A DNA stretch of 64,000 bases from Antennarius striatus (Eukaryota; Chordata; Actinopteri; Lophiiformes; Antennariidae). Positions 17,001 to 30,129 of this stretch are shown in pieces. The DNA lies in NCBI RefSeq assembly GCF_040054535.1, contig NC_090778.1, forward strand, positions 11,997,501 to 12,061,500, in the 5' to 3' direction. Each line of letters begins with the position of its first letter. Within the stretch, counting starts at the first letter, position 1. The notes below the pieces were generated by a model. The model was not told the origin of the DNA, did no database searches, and saw only the letters and a program-made list of their open reading frames with translations. A program made the translations under genes and the position numbers.

Positions 17001-17389
17001 TCCTTTGTTGTTCAGGCGAATATCTAGTGCTCTGCTCCATGGACCTCTGAAGCCCATTCCGAGTCCCGTCATCTTTAAGGCCAACCAAGACAGAAATGAG
17101 ATATAGAGCATGGTGGTTTGCTTGTGTTGCACTACGGCAGGCAGTGAGGGTCATGCTCAGCAGGTAGTCGGGGAGGATCGACAGACATAAGAGGGCTGAG
17201 GGGGATGAGCAAAGTCTTTGTCGTCTATATATTTACTGGAGCTTGTGTCTCACCCCATGTCCTCCCCACCCTCCCATAATAAATGAAAATGAGCCCACTG
17301 TGTGACTAAACCCCCACCAGTGGTAATGTAACACCCATGTGCTGCTCCCTCAGCCCCACTTCCTGAGCTCCACATTTTTTGATTCTCGA
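14019..17389 (-). other. scarb2: scarb2 3' UTR (inferred)
   Basis: A 3.4 kb stretch without a long open frame follows the scarb2 stop codon. A minus-strand AATAAA at 14033-14028 is a plausible cleavage signal. Mammalian SCARB2 also has a long 3' UTR. The boundary is inferred from the signal only, and shorter forms are possible. Confidence 0.5.
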
Positions 17390-20300
17390 TCAACATTTTT
17401 GGGCATCCACTGGAGACATGGCGATGTAGGAGCCGTTCCTTGTCGGCTGGGTGGAAGCCGTCTGCGATGGATCATCGGGTTTGTCACTGACCTGAGTGTA
17501 GGCTGTGTCATCTTTAGCCGTCTGAACAGGAAGAGCATGGACAATGTTAGTACAAATGACCAAAGTGGAAATGTATCCAAATCCAATGGTAAAAAATGTT
17601 TTGAATGAAATGATGACAGAAAAATAAATGATCTAAATATGCACATTACAAATAAGCTCAACTTAAAAATAAAGAAAATTACACTGTGAGGTGAGAACTT
17701 AAATGGAATGTCCCAGAAAAATAATTACAAATGATAGCACAAATTGATGCATACATTATAAATTAAAACAAGGCAAAAATTAAGACTTACAGCAAAAGAA
17801 TGAAAAGCTTCAGTAAAATCAATACGTTTTACTTCATTCTAAAACGGAAAAGGAAAAAAGGGGGGTTACAGAAAATTGAAATTAGAACATGGTTAATATA
17901 ACATATTCACATTGCAATTAAGCATTTTTAACGTTTTCGTAATGCTAAGCCAAAGAACTAATCTTTGGCAAATATGTTTGGCTTTCTTGTGAGAGTTACA
18001 TGGAAAGATCAACACCCCTATGGAATTGATATTGATTCTTTCCATTTACTCTAACATCCAACAATTCTTTCACATGTTGCAAAGATCTCAACTGATATGA
18101 TCTAATCTGAGCTCAGTAAAGTTACGGTTCGGATCTATAACCCTGACATAAAGAGACAAGCATGTTCCCAACATCACTCTCAGCACTTCGTTACGAGACA
18201 GCACCTCAGCAGCTCATCGGGGAACAAAGATACCCGTTCTTTACCATAGACGCACCAACTATCAGGAAACATTCAGCATGAAAACAATAGACCAGTTGAT
18301 CCACAATTGTGCTGTTCATGCAGACTGCTACGCTCCAATCATGCAATGTGTTAGTGAACATGCTTGTAGCTCGAGGTTAAACCTGTTGCTACTCAGGAAA
18401 ATAATAAGATTGCAAAAAAAACAGCGAGGCTTCGAGATAGCAGCATTTACTGGGGCAAATGACTACTATCTGTGTCTCATGTATGTGAGCTAATGTCAGC
18501 GGGCAGCACTGACTGGATTAATGCTACTCGTCTACAGCTACAGGGGCAGTTCCTACCTTCTTCTGGCGGCTTCTGCAGAACAAGATGACAAGCACCAGCA
18601 GGAGGATGATGCCCATGCCCACGATGAGCACAGGGAAGTTTGACACCAGTGTGACTATGAGGAGCAGCGTCTTCATCTGGGACGCAGACTCATCGTCAAT
18701 GGTCGCCGTCTATATTCGGGAGAGAGAACTTTTTTGATTTAGTTTCACTCTTGTGGACAGGTTTGAATCAGACGGCATTAAATGAAATCCTCACCTCATT
18801 GACGAACATGATAGGGAAAATAGTCTCATTGAGGAATTTTGTTCTTCTGCACAGAGGGAAGAGGAAGAGGTGCAGAGGTCAGTGAAATTTGGGCAACAGA
18901 ATGTGACAATATCCAAATATGTTGAAGCTTCACTTACGGGAAGCCTGGGACTCTCTTTAGGATGATATTCAGCTGCGCTCTCTTGCAGGCTCGAATTGGA
19001 ACACCAGTGGTCTAAAAATAAAAAGAATACCGTCATTTTCGGTCTTTTCAATTTACTTTATACAAATTATTTTAAATGTGTCTGCTCTTTTTTCTCAAAC
19101 TTTTCTTCCTTTACCTGTTTGGTTTTATATCCATTTAGAACCTAGATTAAAGCTAAACATGACTAATGTTTCCTATTATCTGTATGGAAATGAGGTAAAT
19201 GAAACTTGATAAGGAAATATGACAGTACTGTAGTAGAAATCCATTCATTGAAATACAGATTCAGTCTCAAGCTGAAATCAGATTGAATATTAACTGAGGC
19301 AGAAGCAATTATCATGTGTGCAGGTTATGTTTTGAATATTTTTATAAGTGGATTCTTGTTTTCATGTAGTTTTTAACTCTTCACTTATTTTCATAATAGT
19401 AAAAGTTAAAATAGTGTATAGAAAATGTTACAAATTCGAATAATACTAAATTAATGAAAAACACTGTTAAGCACCGTTGCATAAAGAGTATTAAAATAAC
19501 CTGGATTATTGTGACAGCTGCACATACAGACAGCTTGAGGTTAAGCAATTTGTTCTGTGATGTGTGCAGATATGAATATGAACTGAAAACAAAAACAAGG
19601 ATAGTTATTACCAAGAAACATAACAGCTAATTCTCATTTAGATAAAAGCAGCCATAAACTAAGATTAAGGTTCAACACAGACTCCTGCTCATGCCGTTGT
19701 TTGCAGGGATAACAAGGCAGTCACAGACTACAACATCCCCCAAAGGGTAGGTCAGGGTACCCTGAAAGTAGTACCTGACAAGGGCATAGCTTTGACCTTT
19801 CAGGGTACGTCAAAGCTATGCACTAGCTTTGACCATGTATCAAAGCTAGGGCATAGGTAGATCAAAGTATTAACTTTGATCTACGGATTTACTCACACTG
19901 CATTCTCCCTCGTCTATCTTATTTGGTTTCTGAGAGTGCTAAAGTTGAAATTTGACCTTGATCTAGTTTTCTTAAGGTCAATGCCATGATCTCATTTTCA
20001 TCCCCTTTGCTGCCCGAGTCATGTAATTTTTGTTTCATCTTTCTATCTGCAACGATTGCAAAGATATTTGGTGGACTAACGAACGAATGGACGATCAAAC
20101 AAACACTAACAATTACAATACATCACCGCTTTGAAGTGGGAAGTAATTAATAATAACATTACCGGCTGCAGGTCCAGGTATGTCTCATGTTCCTCCTTAT
20201 TGGGGTTGAGGCCCTCCACAGCGTTAATGTACTTTGGGTCAGCTTGATAAAAGTGGGGAAAAGACACGACGATGGGGGCGCCTGGAAAAAAACAAGTGAG

Positions 20301-23300
20301 GACAACCCATGTTTAGAGAGATGACAAGAAACGTGAGACAAAAGAACTATCCGGTGTTTACTGGTGTTGTGAGTGGGTGCAGCTGACAGCATATTCAGTG
20401 ACTGCTTCAGGCCAAGCTGTAATGACTGGCGGAAACATTACTCTTAACATTTCACAGCTTGCCTTCAACATCCCTTTCAACATCTGTCGATACCTCATAA
20501 TAAAACTAAATGGAATTATAAGTTTATTTACATTTATTTTATTGGCTGTTGAATCAACTGGTCAGCTACACACCTTCATTAAGCGATGCATTTAAAAACG
20601 TGAAGTTCAAATAACAAAAGCGAAAGACTTCAATGAAGGCAGATCATTCCCTCCAAAGAGTCTCTTCCAAAAAGTTACATTCCTTTGTTCATTCAAACAT
20701 CTATACAAAAGGTTCTTTCACCATGCAATTATGAACTTAGATCTTGGCCATAACTTTTGGTGCAGGATAAATCTCTGTAACAGACGCCTTCCCTCTTCCA
20801 CCAGGCAGATTGCTGCCAAAATGTAATCACCTGTTCCCATTCCTGATGTCTAGCTCTGATTAAACTTTCATGTAAAACTGCTACAACATTTTGAGCTAAT
20901 GGCGGCTATTGGGTCTTCCACACTGTTAAAGTGAGGGGAGATAAATATATTTCTGTCTATATAAGTTAATAATTTATTTTCTGCCACATGTGAGACACCA
21001 CCACTACTGTTGCTAAAGCTGAAACAATTCAAAGGAAACTGAGGCTTTTAAAAAAGTTTTTGGCTACAAGTTTATCCATGTCTCTTGGCAATTTAACATA
21101 ATTATGGTTTAACTTGTGGATTATACAATGCCTACATCCTGTGGTAACAGCAGCCTGTCTGTCAGTGACACCATGTCGAGCTCTTATCAGAGAAATCACT
21201 GTCCACTCAATGACCACCATAAAACACTCCAATGGCCTCTGCACAGTCGGCACAGTTAATCATTGGACCGTGTATTGATCACACAGTTGGTATGTCAGAC
21301 ACCAGCCGAGGACATGGCTGCCAACTGAAAGGACAGTCTTGGTGGGTGGGTGGGGGGGGGGGTTGCGATAAGGGGAGGGGGGATTGTGTCAGGGGGTTTA
21401 TTTGGATTCAAACAGATGTAGGTCACGCTCTGCAGCAAACTGAGGGTGTCTGGGCAGTCCCGTACCTTCTCGACAAACGCTGACTTTAAGCACTCCTGTG
21501 CCGAGGCACTGACCAGCCGGAACACAGAAGCCTTCGTTTGTCGGGTTTTCTTTGGGACTCATCAGAACATCCATCGGGGGTGCGAAGCGGTACGCCTGGA
21601 TGCCTTTCACCTCCACGTCTTCCACATAGGCCAGATGGATAGACCTGAGGAGAGGAAACAAACACAGCATCTCCTTTAGGAATTCATGCCAATTCAAGGT
21701 CAAAATTAAGCAAGACTGAAAGGATTAAAAAGGACACACAAGTCAGTCAGGACTGCAATAAAAAATGATTATTCCCATATAATGTTCTTTGACTTCACCG
21801 CTTGTGTCTCGAGTTTATCTCAGTCTTATTAGAAAGTGTGATGACCACACACTCAAGCCCTTATCGGTATTTGTGAGTATATTGTGTATGAATCAAGTGT
21901 AATCTCCTTAACGACTTGAAGGCCACTTGAGGTTGTAATGCTCGCCTTGCCAGATTGCTTTGAGTGTAAACAAACTGACAAACACAATACCAACATGTGC
22001 ATACCTGCAGAGATCAGCGGCAAAGATGTAGAGCACCTCCTTCCTGTTTATCAGAGGGTGGAACACTGCTCCGTCCGTGCCGTTGATCATGTTGCTCTGG
22101 TTGGAAGACCACCAGGACATCTTACTATTGGTTGAAAAGAAAACAAGAAGATGGTATCATTTAATATTTTCTTTATTCATAGTTGTACTCTGCTTAAATA
22201 TTTTACTTTTATTCCACTGCATAAAAACACCCCAAGCAGTTTATGATGAACTTCTCGTTTAATCTTTAACAATGTGAGTTTAACAAACGGCTTGAAAATC
22301 TAATTGAGTCGGCTACACTTTGCAGTTGCAGAGAATTGGGTTTCACGCTTCAACAGAAAAATACATCCAAAATTTGAAAAAGATTCAGTACAGATTCAAG
22401 AGATTTTTCGAAAGGGATGAGACCCACAGGTTTGAAACCACTGTATGAGTTCATGTAGGTAAAATAGGTGCAACATCAAGCCACACATCCAAAATAGAAT
22501 GTTATTTACACATTGTTGATTAATTTCACTTTAGTCTTTATATTTTTTAAGTGCTGTGTTTTTTCTTTAGTACATGCTTTACACGACTGTGCTGATACTT
22601 TATAAGTAACAGATGTGAAAACTCACTGGACCAGCCAAACACAAACACATCCTGAACATATTCAAAGTGCAAAGTCACTTTGGTTATTCAAACATTCATT
22701 TAGCAATCATGTTCTACCTAAAAACCGGGAGCAAAGCTTTCCTCTGGGGTTTTCTATCCAAGATGAGTAACAAGGTAAATACTGTGATAAATATAAACTG
22801 GAAACAAGTTCAGAGACACTTGACATTGCCTGATCTTTACCTCAGGCCATTCCATGTGTCGATCTTGCCATAATCCATGTAGTTCTTCTCACCAGTGTGG
22901 AACACAAACTCTCCCTCATGAGTTCCATTTTTCTGTGGAAAACCAAGATGAAACGGGTTCAGGCAAGATTTCAGTGATGGATCACAGTTCAGAGTTCGAT
23001 AAAACAACAATGTTTAAGACTGCTGACAAAAAACTTCGGCAATGATGACACAAATATTACCTTGTGAATGGCATTCACATGCCCAGTAAAATAGTTTTAG
23101 ATTGTTTTTTATCTTCCATTACTGATGTAGTTCAAACAAACAAACATTGGTTTGATTGTTAGGCACTTAAATATAAACTCTGGGACCTACAGAAAAACGA
23201 CTGATATTTTATTGGGTTTTCTTCATTTTTTGTGCAGCAACTTACAATTTTTGAATAAGCATTCTAACTATTTGAGAATACGTAATTGACTGATAGTCTA

Positions 23301-26300
23301 TTGAATGTCATCAAGTAGTGAAAAATATCAATTTACTACTTATTTCATCCAGTCAACAGTCCAGATACCACAGATATTAAATTTAATATCACATAAGAGA
23401 AAATCCCCTAATTCGCGTTATTTAAGGTTGAAAATGGTGACATTTTCTCATAATTACTTGAATCAATTACCAAATAATTCAATTTTTATCCATCAACTAA
23501 TGTGTTAATAGACCAAAAGTCTGAAGTTATCCGATACTAAACTCTGGTCACAAGGCTGAACTCATCACACAGCATGCAGAATTTGCCCTAAAGAGGAAGT
23601 ATAAACGTCTTCTCTCAGCATATGGCCGATATCACTTCTCTAACGTGACATCATCACAGACACTTCCAGTCTGTCTCAGTCACTCCAGATAGAACGTTGT
23701 GTAACAGATTTAAGGTTTTGGGACTAAAATAACATTCATCTTGCATCTAAAAATACAGCATGAATGCCAAAAAGCCTACCTTCCACATCAGCCCAAAATA
23801 TTCATCAACGTCAGGCTTCAAGCTATGGACCTTTGTCAAAAGTGGGTCTTTGAAGCCCCACAAAACTTCGTGGACAGTGGGGGTGATGAATATCTCGACA
23901 CCCATATTTTTCACGAACATAGAAACTAATGTTCGCAGTAAGAAGGAGTAGGTGCTCAGCTGATTCATCACGGCCTGAGGACAGAAGACAGTGGAGAGAC
24001 TAGTTCACATCACGCTAATAATAAATACATGGGGCCTTTAGTTATATACAAGTGACATCATTAAGTAAAAGTACAGCTGAGTGAAGGTCATAGACACACA
24101 TCTTACCACAAATGGGATGTTGACTGTCCTGACAATGTCGACTTCAGGGTCACCTACTGACTTCTCAGGCACAAACACAAATGTTTTGGGGTTGAGGGCA
24201 TAAATCTTGGTGCCATTCTCGAGGAAAGTCACATTTTCCCTTGGTCGATACTCCCTGTTTTCAGAGAAGAAAATGGTCAAGTTAGTTCAGACGTTCTTTG
24301 GTTTGATTTCACACTGCAAATAATCTCTTAGCTGCAAAAAGGTTTCAAGGGAACATGTTTAACAATGTGCTCATTTCTCTTTGCCATCATTTTGTTTTAT
24401 TACAAGCATTTACAGCCAAAGATTTTCAGGCTCGTTTGTCAAACCTACCTGTAGGTATAAGGTCCAATCTGTTTAACAGCTGCCTTTCCACCTGACAAGA
24501 ACTCTTGAGGATTAGTCACATTGAAGAAATAATACTCCATGTAAACAGGCGGGGGTGGATTCTTCCATGACTCAAACACTCTGCTGGTCTCTGACAAAGT
24601 AATTTCCTGTAGAAAAAAGATTTAAAAAGACATTGCTTAAAAAAAATTAGAGGATTTTTTTAAAATCAGAGTATAGCAACCTATCAGTCAAACTTCTGGG
24701 ATATTGACCTGGTCAGTTAAGTAGCAGAAGGAGTTATCAGTTTCAGTTGCTTTGTTGTTAATGAAAGCAACAACAGGTGCATCGGGGGCCAAAAATGAGA
24801 CGGCCACCAAAACAGGAATGGTTTTCCAGGTTGAGGCCACTGATGCTGTTTTTTCCTCCTCATCTCTTTTGGCTGATTTTTACTGAGTGACTTTCTACTG
24901 CTGTAGTTTTTCATTTGGCTTGGATAAACATCTCTGGATAACATGGTGCAGTACCTCGCACCCTGACTGCTATTGGGATGAAATCCTTGGGCCCTTTGTC
25001 AGAACCTACACTGGTGCAGTGGGACCTGGGTTCCTCCTGATCCATGACAATGCCTAATGTGGCTAAAGTATGAAAGGAGTTCCTGGAGAATGAATCATTT
25101 TGAGTTGCTACAATGACAATTTGGCAAAATGGATCAGTCATCTGCATCATTTTTTAAAACTTTTTTTTGGGGGGGGTGTCTTTGATATCCCCCTTGTATC
25201 AGGTGATCATTTTCATTTCTATCAAAGTATGTGGTATCATTTTGATACTAATACATCACCTACTTATTATCAAGAAAGATATTCAAGATCCTTTTTCCCC
25301 TGTATAAATGTGATGTGTTTTTGAAGTGTTCCTCTAATTTTTTTTGAGCAGTGTATATACAAATTCAAATTGTACAGCGTTTTCAATTAGAATTCTTCTT
25401 TCAAAGTGCTGAAATGTGAGTTGTTCTATCCGAAGTGCCCATCATTCTAAATGACTGCCATCTGGGACAGAACATGACATGTTCTGCAAGAACATACAAG
25501 GATAGCTTTGGGCCTAGACCTCAAAAAAGCAGAAAAAATCTCCTTTATTTCTGAAAGAAAATGCAGGACTTTCTTCACTTAGTCTTTACATGGGCATGAA
25601 TCTGACTGACTCCACTAGTCAGTACATCAGTGTTGCAATAATAAGAATGTACAGCGGCTCCATGGGATTAGCAAACTGAATTAGGAGAAGGGTGACATAC
25701 AAGCCAGTCCAACACGAGGTGGAACATGACCGTGATTTAATGTGTGAAGAAGCAACTCTGAAAACTGCTGTCAGTAGTAAAAGTCCAACGCAAGTTTAGT
25801 TGCAATGTGTCTAAACATGTGCAACAGTAACCTTTAATCGGACCATACAACCGTATGACACAACAAGTGTTTTGTTGACTGAAGGTGCATGAGAGCCAGG
25901 AAGATTATTTTTCAATTCTTGGAGGTGTATTTTTAAAGTTTGGGAGGGCGAAATGACCCAGTTCCTGAAAAGCGTCTCTCCCAAGTACAGCGGGGTGCCG
26001 TCAAAAGGCTTTACATTGTCTTCTGCTGTCAAAAGCACTCGCTGTTGAGAAAATATAGCTTAGGGTGTGTGTGGAAACTTCCTGTTTGGGTTTTAATTTC
26101 CAATCTTCAAGCATGTTTTGCTCTATAGCATTGTTTCCCATGTTCTGTTGCAACACGTCTCCTTTGCTACCTGGAGAAGACCTGAAACTGACCTCAGATG
26201 GGGTTATGATAGTCTCAATAAGAAGGTGGTTAAACCAAGCAGAAAGTTAAAACTCAAACACACTGCTGATAAAGGGAAGGTGGTTCATCTAGAGTTGTGA

Positions 26301-28550
26301 ATTACACCTCATCTTGTGTCATTTTTGAAATATTACAAGAATTATTTGAGCATTTAGGGGCTGCTAGTAACTATTATTTTCACTGTAACTATTATTTCCA
26401 CTATCCTTTAAATTACTATTTTTCCCAGCACCTTTTGATAGTTCAGGAGATACAATCTACAAAAAGGGAGAAATATGAACTCATATATCAAAGAGTCCAA
26501 ATATCTTGTTTTGTGAGACCAAAACAGACACGATCACAATTTTAAGCATTTAAGTAGTTGTTCTCTGCTGAGTGTTGATCAAAAGAAACATGTGATCCAG
26601 GGAACCATAGACAGGCTAGATGAAGTTGCCTAATCTGTTTTTGAGACGGGCTTTTTGCTTGACCTTTCACCTAAAGACTGACATGTGTCTGAATCGCCTG
26701 TATTTAAAAACCTTTAATGAAAGACCTTCATTACAGTTATTCAAACATCATTTATCTTCCAGGAAAAACCTTGATCTGTAACAAAAATGGTGTGAGTGAC
26801 AAAGTAGGGAGTTATCAGCGAAATCAAAATATTGAGTTGATCAAGGGTGAAGGGCACAAAAGACAGTCAGATAATCTGCACCCAGCCTTAGTCAAATAAC
26901 TGACTAAGGCTGGGTTAACAGCTTTTTTAAAATGGTCAGAAGAAAAAAGCTATAATCAAAAAAAGAAAATTCTTGATCCAGTGCCTCCAGTGTTGAAGAA
27001 TCAGCATTTCAGCTGTGAGTCATTTCCACATTTTGAGATAAAACATACTGTGTTCTACCAAAACGACCTTGTTCTCGATCGCTTGAGTCTCCGTCACGCT
27101 ACCTTGAAAAGTCTCCTCTTACACACAGGGTGGAGAGGAGTGGCAGGAGTAGGTGTTTCTTTCTACTTTCTACCTCCCTTCTCTGAGCAAAGCTACTCAT
27201 GATAGGCCGACGTGAGAAAAACAAGGCGAAAATCATGCCCTCCAGGCTAAGAATCTGTCAAATTCCTCACGGAGCTTTTGCAGTCTCCTCCCTTTACACC
27301 CAGAGGCGGCGTCCTGCAAGGAGCTTTTAACTTGTCCCAAACAACTCGGCAAAATATCATTATTAAGAAGGAGCCAAATTCAAGCATCAGATTAGACGTT
27401 TGGAGTCAATTCAGCATGTCTGGCCCACCTAATTCATCAGGAAGACTGCAGCGAAAGAGCTTTAGTCTTGCTGTCAAGCCATGTAATCGTCAGCAGCATC
27501 AGAATTAGGTCCCCTGCTGACGAACTTACACCAACACTTTTAATTTGGGATACTGCTGTGATTTGGAATGAGAAAAAAATTTGGCCCGGACCTTAATTTG
27601 ATACAAGGAGGAGTAAAATCTGTGTTAGTAATGAAGCTGTTTGCCAGTGACATACTTGGACAAATAACAAGCTGAGCTTTTCTTCTACTTATTAAATAAA
27701 TTACACTTGTTAAGAAGCAGGGGGATTATGAATTGCCCAGAGGATCCAACATGGATGTCCGTTGACTGGAATGTGAAGTATTCTTAAAGCGTCTGCAGGG
27801 TGGGACAGAATGTTTGTTGACTGGTTACCCCCACAGTAAAAAGCAGAAACGATCAAGTTCAGTTTGACTCACTGATGACCCACCAATCCTCAGGAAAAAA
27901 AGCAGTTTTATATGTTCTTTTCATTTCTCTAATTTCAAATCAAAACGGATAAGAAGTGATCCTCAGTACGCTCCAGCACAAATATAACAAACGAAAATAT
28001 TGCAGGAGTGTGAGTGTGGATTTGCTTTTAATCAGAATTCATGGAAAGAACTCGAAAAGCACATCAACGTTAATTAAAACTAATTTGGACAACAAGATCA
28101 GCACATATAGGACAGATCTACACCCTCTATTCTCAGACCTGTGATCTATCTCTGCAAGACAGACTCTATAAGGACAAATGAGCCAAACAAACACACTTTA
28201 TCTGCTCATTGATTCTTTTTTCTACACCATGTGAAACTTGCTGTAAGTCCACGACTCTTCTGTCCACTCTCTCCCTTCCCCCCATTCCCCAAGACTCGGA
28301 CACCTCCCCCCTACCCGCCATGTCCCTGCAGCCTGACATTTCTACTGTTATCACCCCCTAGAACAGACAACCTTTAAGAAGTCTGGATGTAGTGAAAGAG
28401 GACACAAAGGTACTGTAGTTGGTGCGAGAGAAGAGGATGCAGAAGACAGGGTTAGATGGAGGCAACTGATTCACTGTGGTGACCCCTGAAGGGAAAAGCT
28501 GGAAGGAGAAGAAGCTATGACAGCAGTACCAACAGAACCGGGCCCCCGGA

Positions 28551-28649
<99 letters not shown>

Positions 28650-29337
28650 AACATAAAGTGTTACAGCATCAGTCTGGAGGAATGACATGATGCCTTCATC
28701 CCTCTGTTCTGGCCAGTTCAACTTCTTTGAAGTGGGAATAATGTCTCAACGCTGGAGATCCATTAGGTTTGAAATGAGGACATTTAACATAAATCAGAAG
28801 AGGTCCTGATCGAGTCAACTTTGAGATCCACCGCGGATTTAGGCAGTCGGTGGGGAAGTTTATAAGAATTGCAGGTGTTTTGAGTCCGCAAGCTGGTAAT
28901 CATCTGTCTTAATGCAGGTCTGGTGTACAGCTATGTCATGTCACGTCATGTCATGGAACTTGAAAGGTGCATAAGCTCGGATCACGAGAATTCGTGCAGA
29001 CTGTTCCTGAACACTTATCACAAATGACCTAAACAATGAAAACAAATGAAGACAATTACAACGAACCCACCGATGACCCGGAGAGGTGCTGGATGCGCAT
29101 GAAGTGTCCACTGCGGATGGAGCGGAGGACAACCCGTTTCAACAGCTGAAGTGTGACCGCAAAGAGAACCACCAGAACCTCAGACAGCTTGACGTGGGGC
29201 ACAAAACGACTCACCTTTTTAAGCCGGTCATGAATCATTGTTTGGAAGACTTGAGCCACCAGCAGGGCGATCCCCACGATCAGGAGGTGAGCGCACACGA
29301 TCCCGGTGGCGTAAATGGCACAAGATCTCCGAGTCAT
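17390..29337 (-). CDS. scarb2: Lysosome membrane protein 2 / scavenger receptor class B member 2
   Basis: CD36-superfamily type III membrane protein; mammalian LIMP-2 carries beta-glucocerebrosidase to lysosomes. Twelve coding exons keep frame: 29337-29215, 24606-24449, 24254-24107, 23974-23780, 22932-22841, 22124-22005, 21644-21466, 20281-20163, 19011-18938, 18846-18795, 18709-18557, 17521-17390. They give 514 residues against 478 in human. An N-terminal membrane segment (about residues 8-31) and a C-terminal one (about 434-465) flank the lumenal domain. That domain has NMINGTDG, GFCVPAGQCLGTGV and the four cysteines expected for two LIMP-2 disulfides. Family-typical YFFNVTNP and SFPHFYQAD are present. 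The helix region around residues 144-165 differs strongly from human LIMP-2. The tail of about 48 residues lacks the DERAPLI-type dileucine signal but has YTQV and YIAM. The fish a/b/c paralogue was not assigned. Confidence 0.93.
18715..18794 (-). other. Short scarb2 intron 10
   Basis: An intron of 85 bp (18710-18794) separates two coding exons and shows the compact intron style of percomorph genes. GT and AG borders are intact. Confidence 0.7.
19709..20138. repeat. Interspersed repeat with internal hairpin cluster
   Basis: The segment shares blocks with 60140-61075: GCAGTCACAGACT..CAACATCC, GAAATTTGACCTT, ATCTCATTTTCATCCC, CTTTCTATCTGCAACG, AAGATATTTGGTGGAC and TACAATACATCACCGCTTTG. The second locus shows it is a dispersed family. 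It lies in the scarb2 intron between exons 20281-20163 and 19011-18938. Three perfect hairpins sit within 19784-19884. No coding capacity is visible, so it is probably a non-autonomous DNA element. Confidence 0.6.
24630..25356 (+). mobile_element. Internally deleted Tc1-type DNA transposon
   Basis: The left end (CATTGCTTAAAAAAAATTAG from 24631) is a near match to the reverse complement of the right end (CTAATTTTTTTTGAGCAGTG, about 25334-25353), as expected of terminal inverted repeats. Between them, around 24951-25060, is a decayed transposase piece reading DEILGPFVRTYTGAVGPGF then LIHDNA, a Tc1-family DDE segment. Most of the transposase is deleted and the frame is broken, so it is inactive. 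It sits in scarb2 intron 1, with its left end about 24 nt from the exon 2 acceptor. Confidence 0.8.
26880..26915. repeat. Perfect 15-bp inverted repeat, 6-nt loop
   Basis: Arm ACCCAGCCTTAGTCA (26880-26894) is followed after AATAAC by its exact reverse complement (26901-26915). It lies in scarb2 intron 1. Confidence 0.95.
28385..28514 (+). mobile_element. 5'-truncated RTE LINE, 3' end only
   Basis: The sequence aligns to the last 130 bp of the RTE copy ending at 42833, including AGATGGAGGCAACTGATTC, the GACCCCTGAAGGGAAAAG tail and the GAAGAAG end. Point differences and small indels show it is an older copy. It lies in scarb2 intron 1, beside a CA microsatellite. Confidence 0.85.
28552..28645 (+). 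repeat. (CA)n microsatellite
   Basis: About 47 uninterrupted CA units in scarb2 intron 1. Confidence 0.98.
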
Positions 29338-29720
29338 GGTACTTCACTGAAGTCGGTTCTATCTTTACTCCCTAAAACTTGAAAGAAGTCGATTTTTTTT
29401 TTTTTACCCCGTAAAACACAAAGCGACTAAAAAGCGGGGTTTTGGACTTCCTTTTCAAAGCTCAGGAGCGATTTCTTCTGGGAGGCTGAGGGCAAAAATA
29501 ATTGTACCAAAAAATGATTGGCACTTTTCAATCTAGCAGCCGGACCAGAGAGAAACCTGGGACCTGGGGAGGAGGACCGGGTCGGACCGAGCAGCTCGGT
29601 AGCGGTGTGTACAAGTGAAACAGCAGCTCTCAGCACGTCGGGGCGTAGAGGAGCTGACACCCCCTCCCCTCCCTTTACGCATTAATGGACTCGGTCAGGC
29701 GAAAAGCGTCCTCCTGGGGA
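29338..29720 (-). promoter_or_regulatory. scarb2: scarb2 5' UTR and proximal promoter
   Basis: The stretch upstream of the scarb2 start codon is GC- and CpG-richer than its surroundings (for example 29570-29650). No TATA box at a fixed distance and no full CLEAR element (GTCACGTGAC) was seen. The transcription start is not defined. Confidence 0.5.
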
Positions 29721-30129
29721 GGATGCAGGGGCGGTGCGTGTGTAGAAGTTCATCAAAAAGACAAGACATGGCCTTTTCTTGCAAACATTATAGGATTAGA
29801 ATAGGACACGTTTTTGTTTTAACGTTTTAATTTTGGGAACCTTTACACGCATCTTTTTTTTTGTCATTTTCTATTAGTGGTTGAGGTGTAGCTATAACGC
29901 TACTAGTTTAGTTCTGATCACATTTGAAGCCACTTGCATGTATTGGTTTGTGATAAAAGAATCAGAAAGGTGAGAACCGTGAGTGGAGCCGCTGGAGCAG
30001 CAGCGTGGTCTCATACGTGACGCGCTCGTGGAGTGTCCCCCCCCCCCTTGAATGAGTTTATGGGGCTGTTCTGATGCTCATGTGAGGGGATATTATTCGT
30101 GTCACTGTAACAACAATGCTAACACATCA

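Noticed and set aside
28358-28654. 98-codon minus-strand frame rich in Val-Cys
   Set aside because: Mostly the CA microsatellite joined to an RTE tail fragment.
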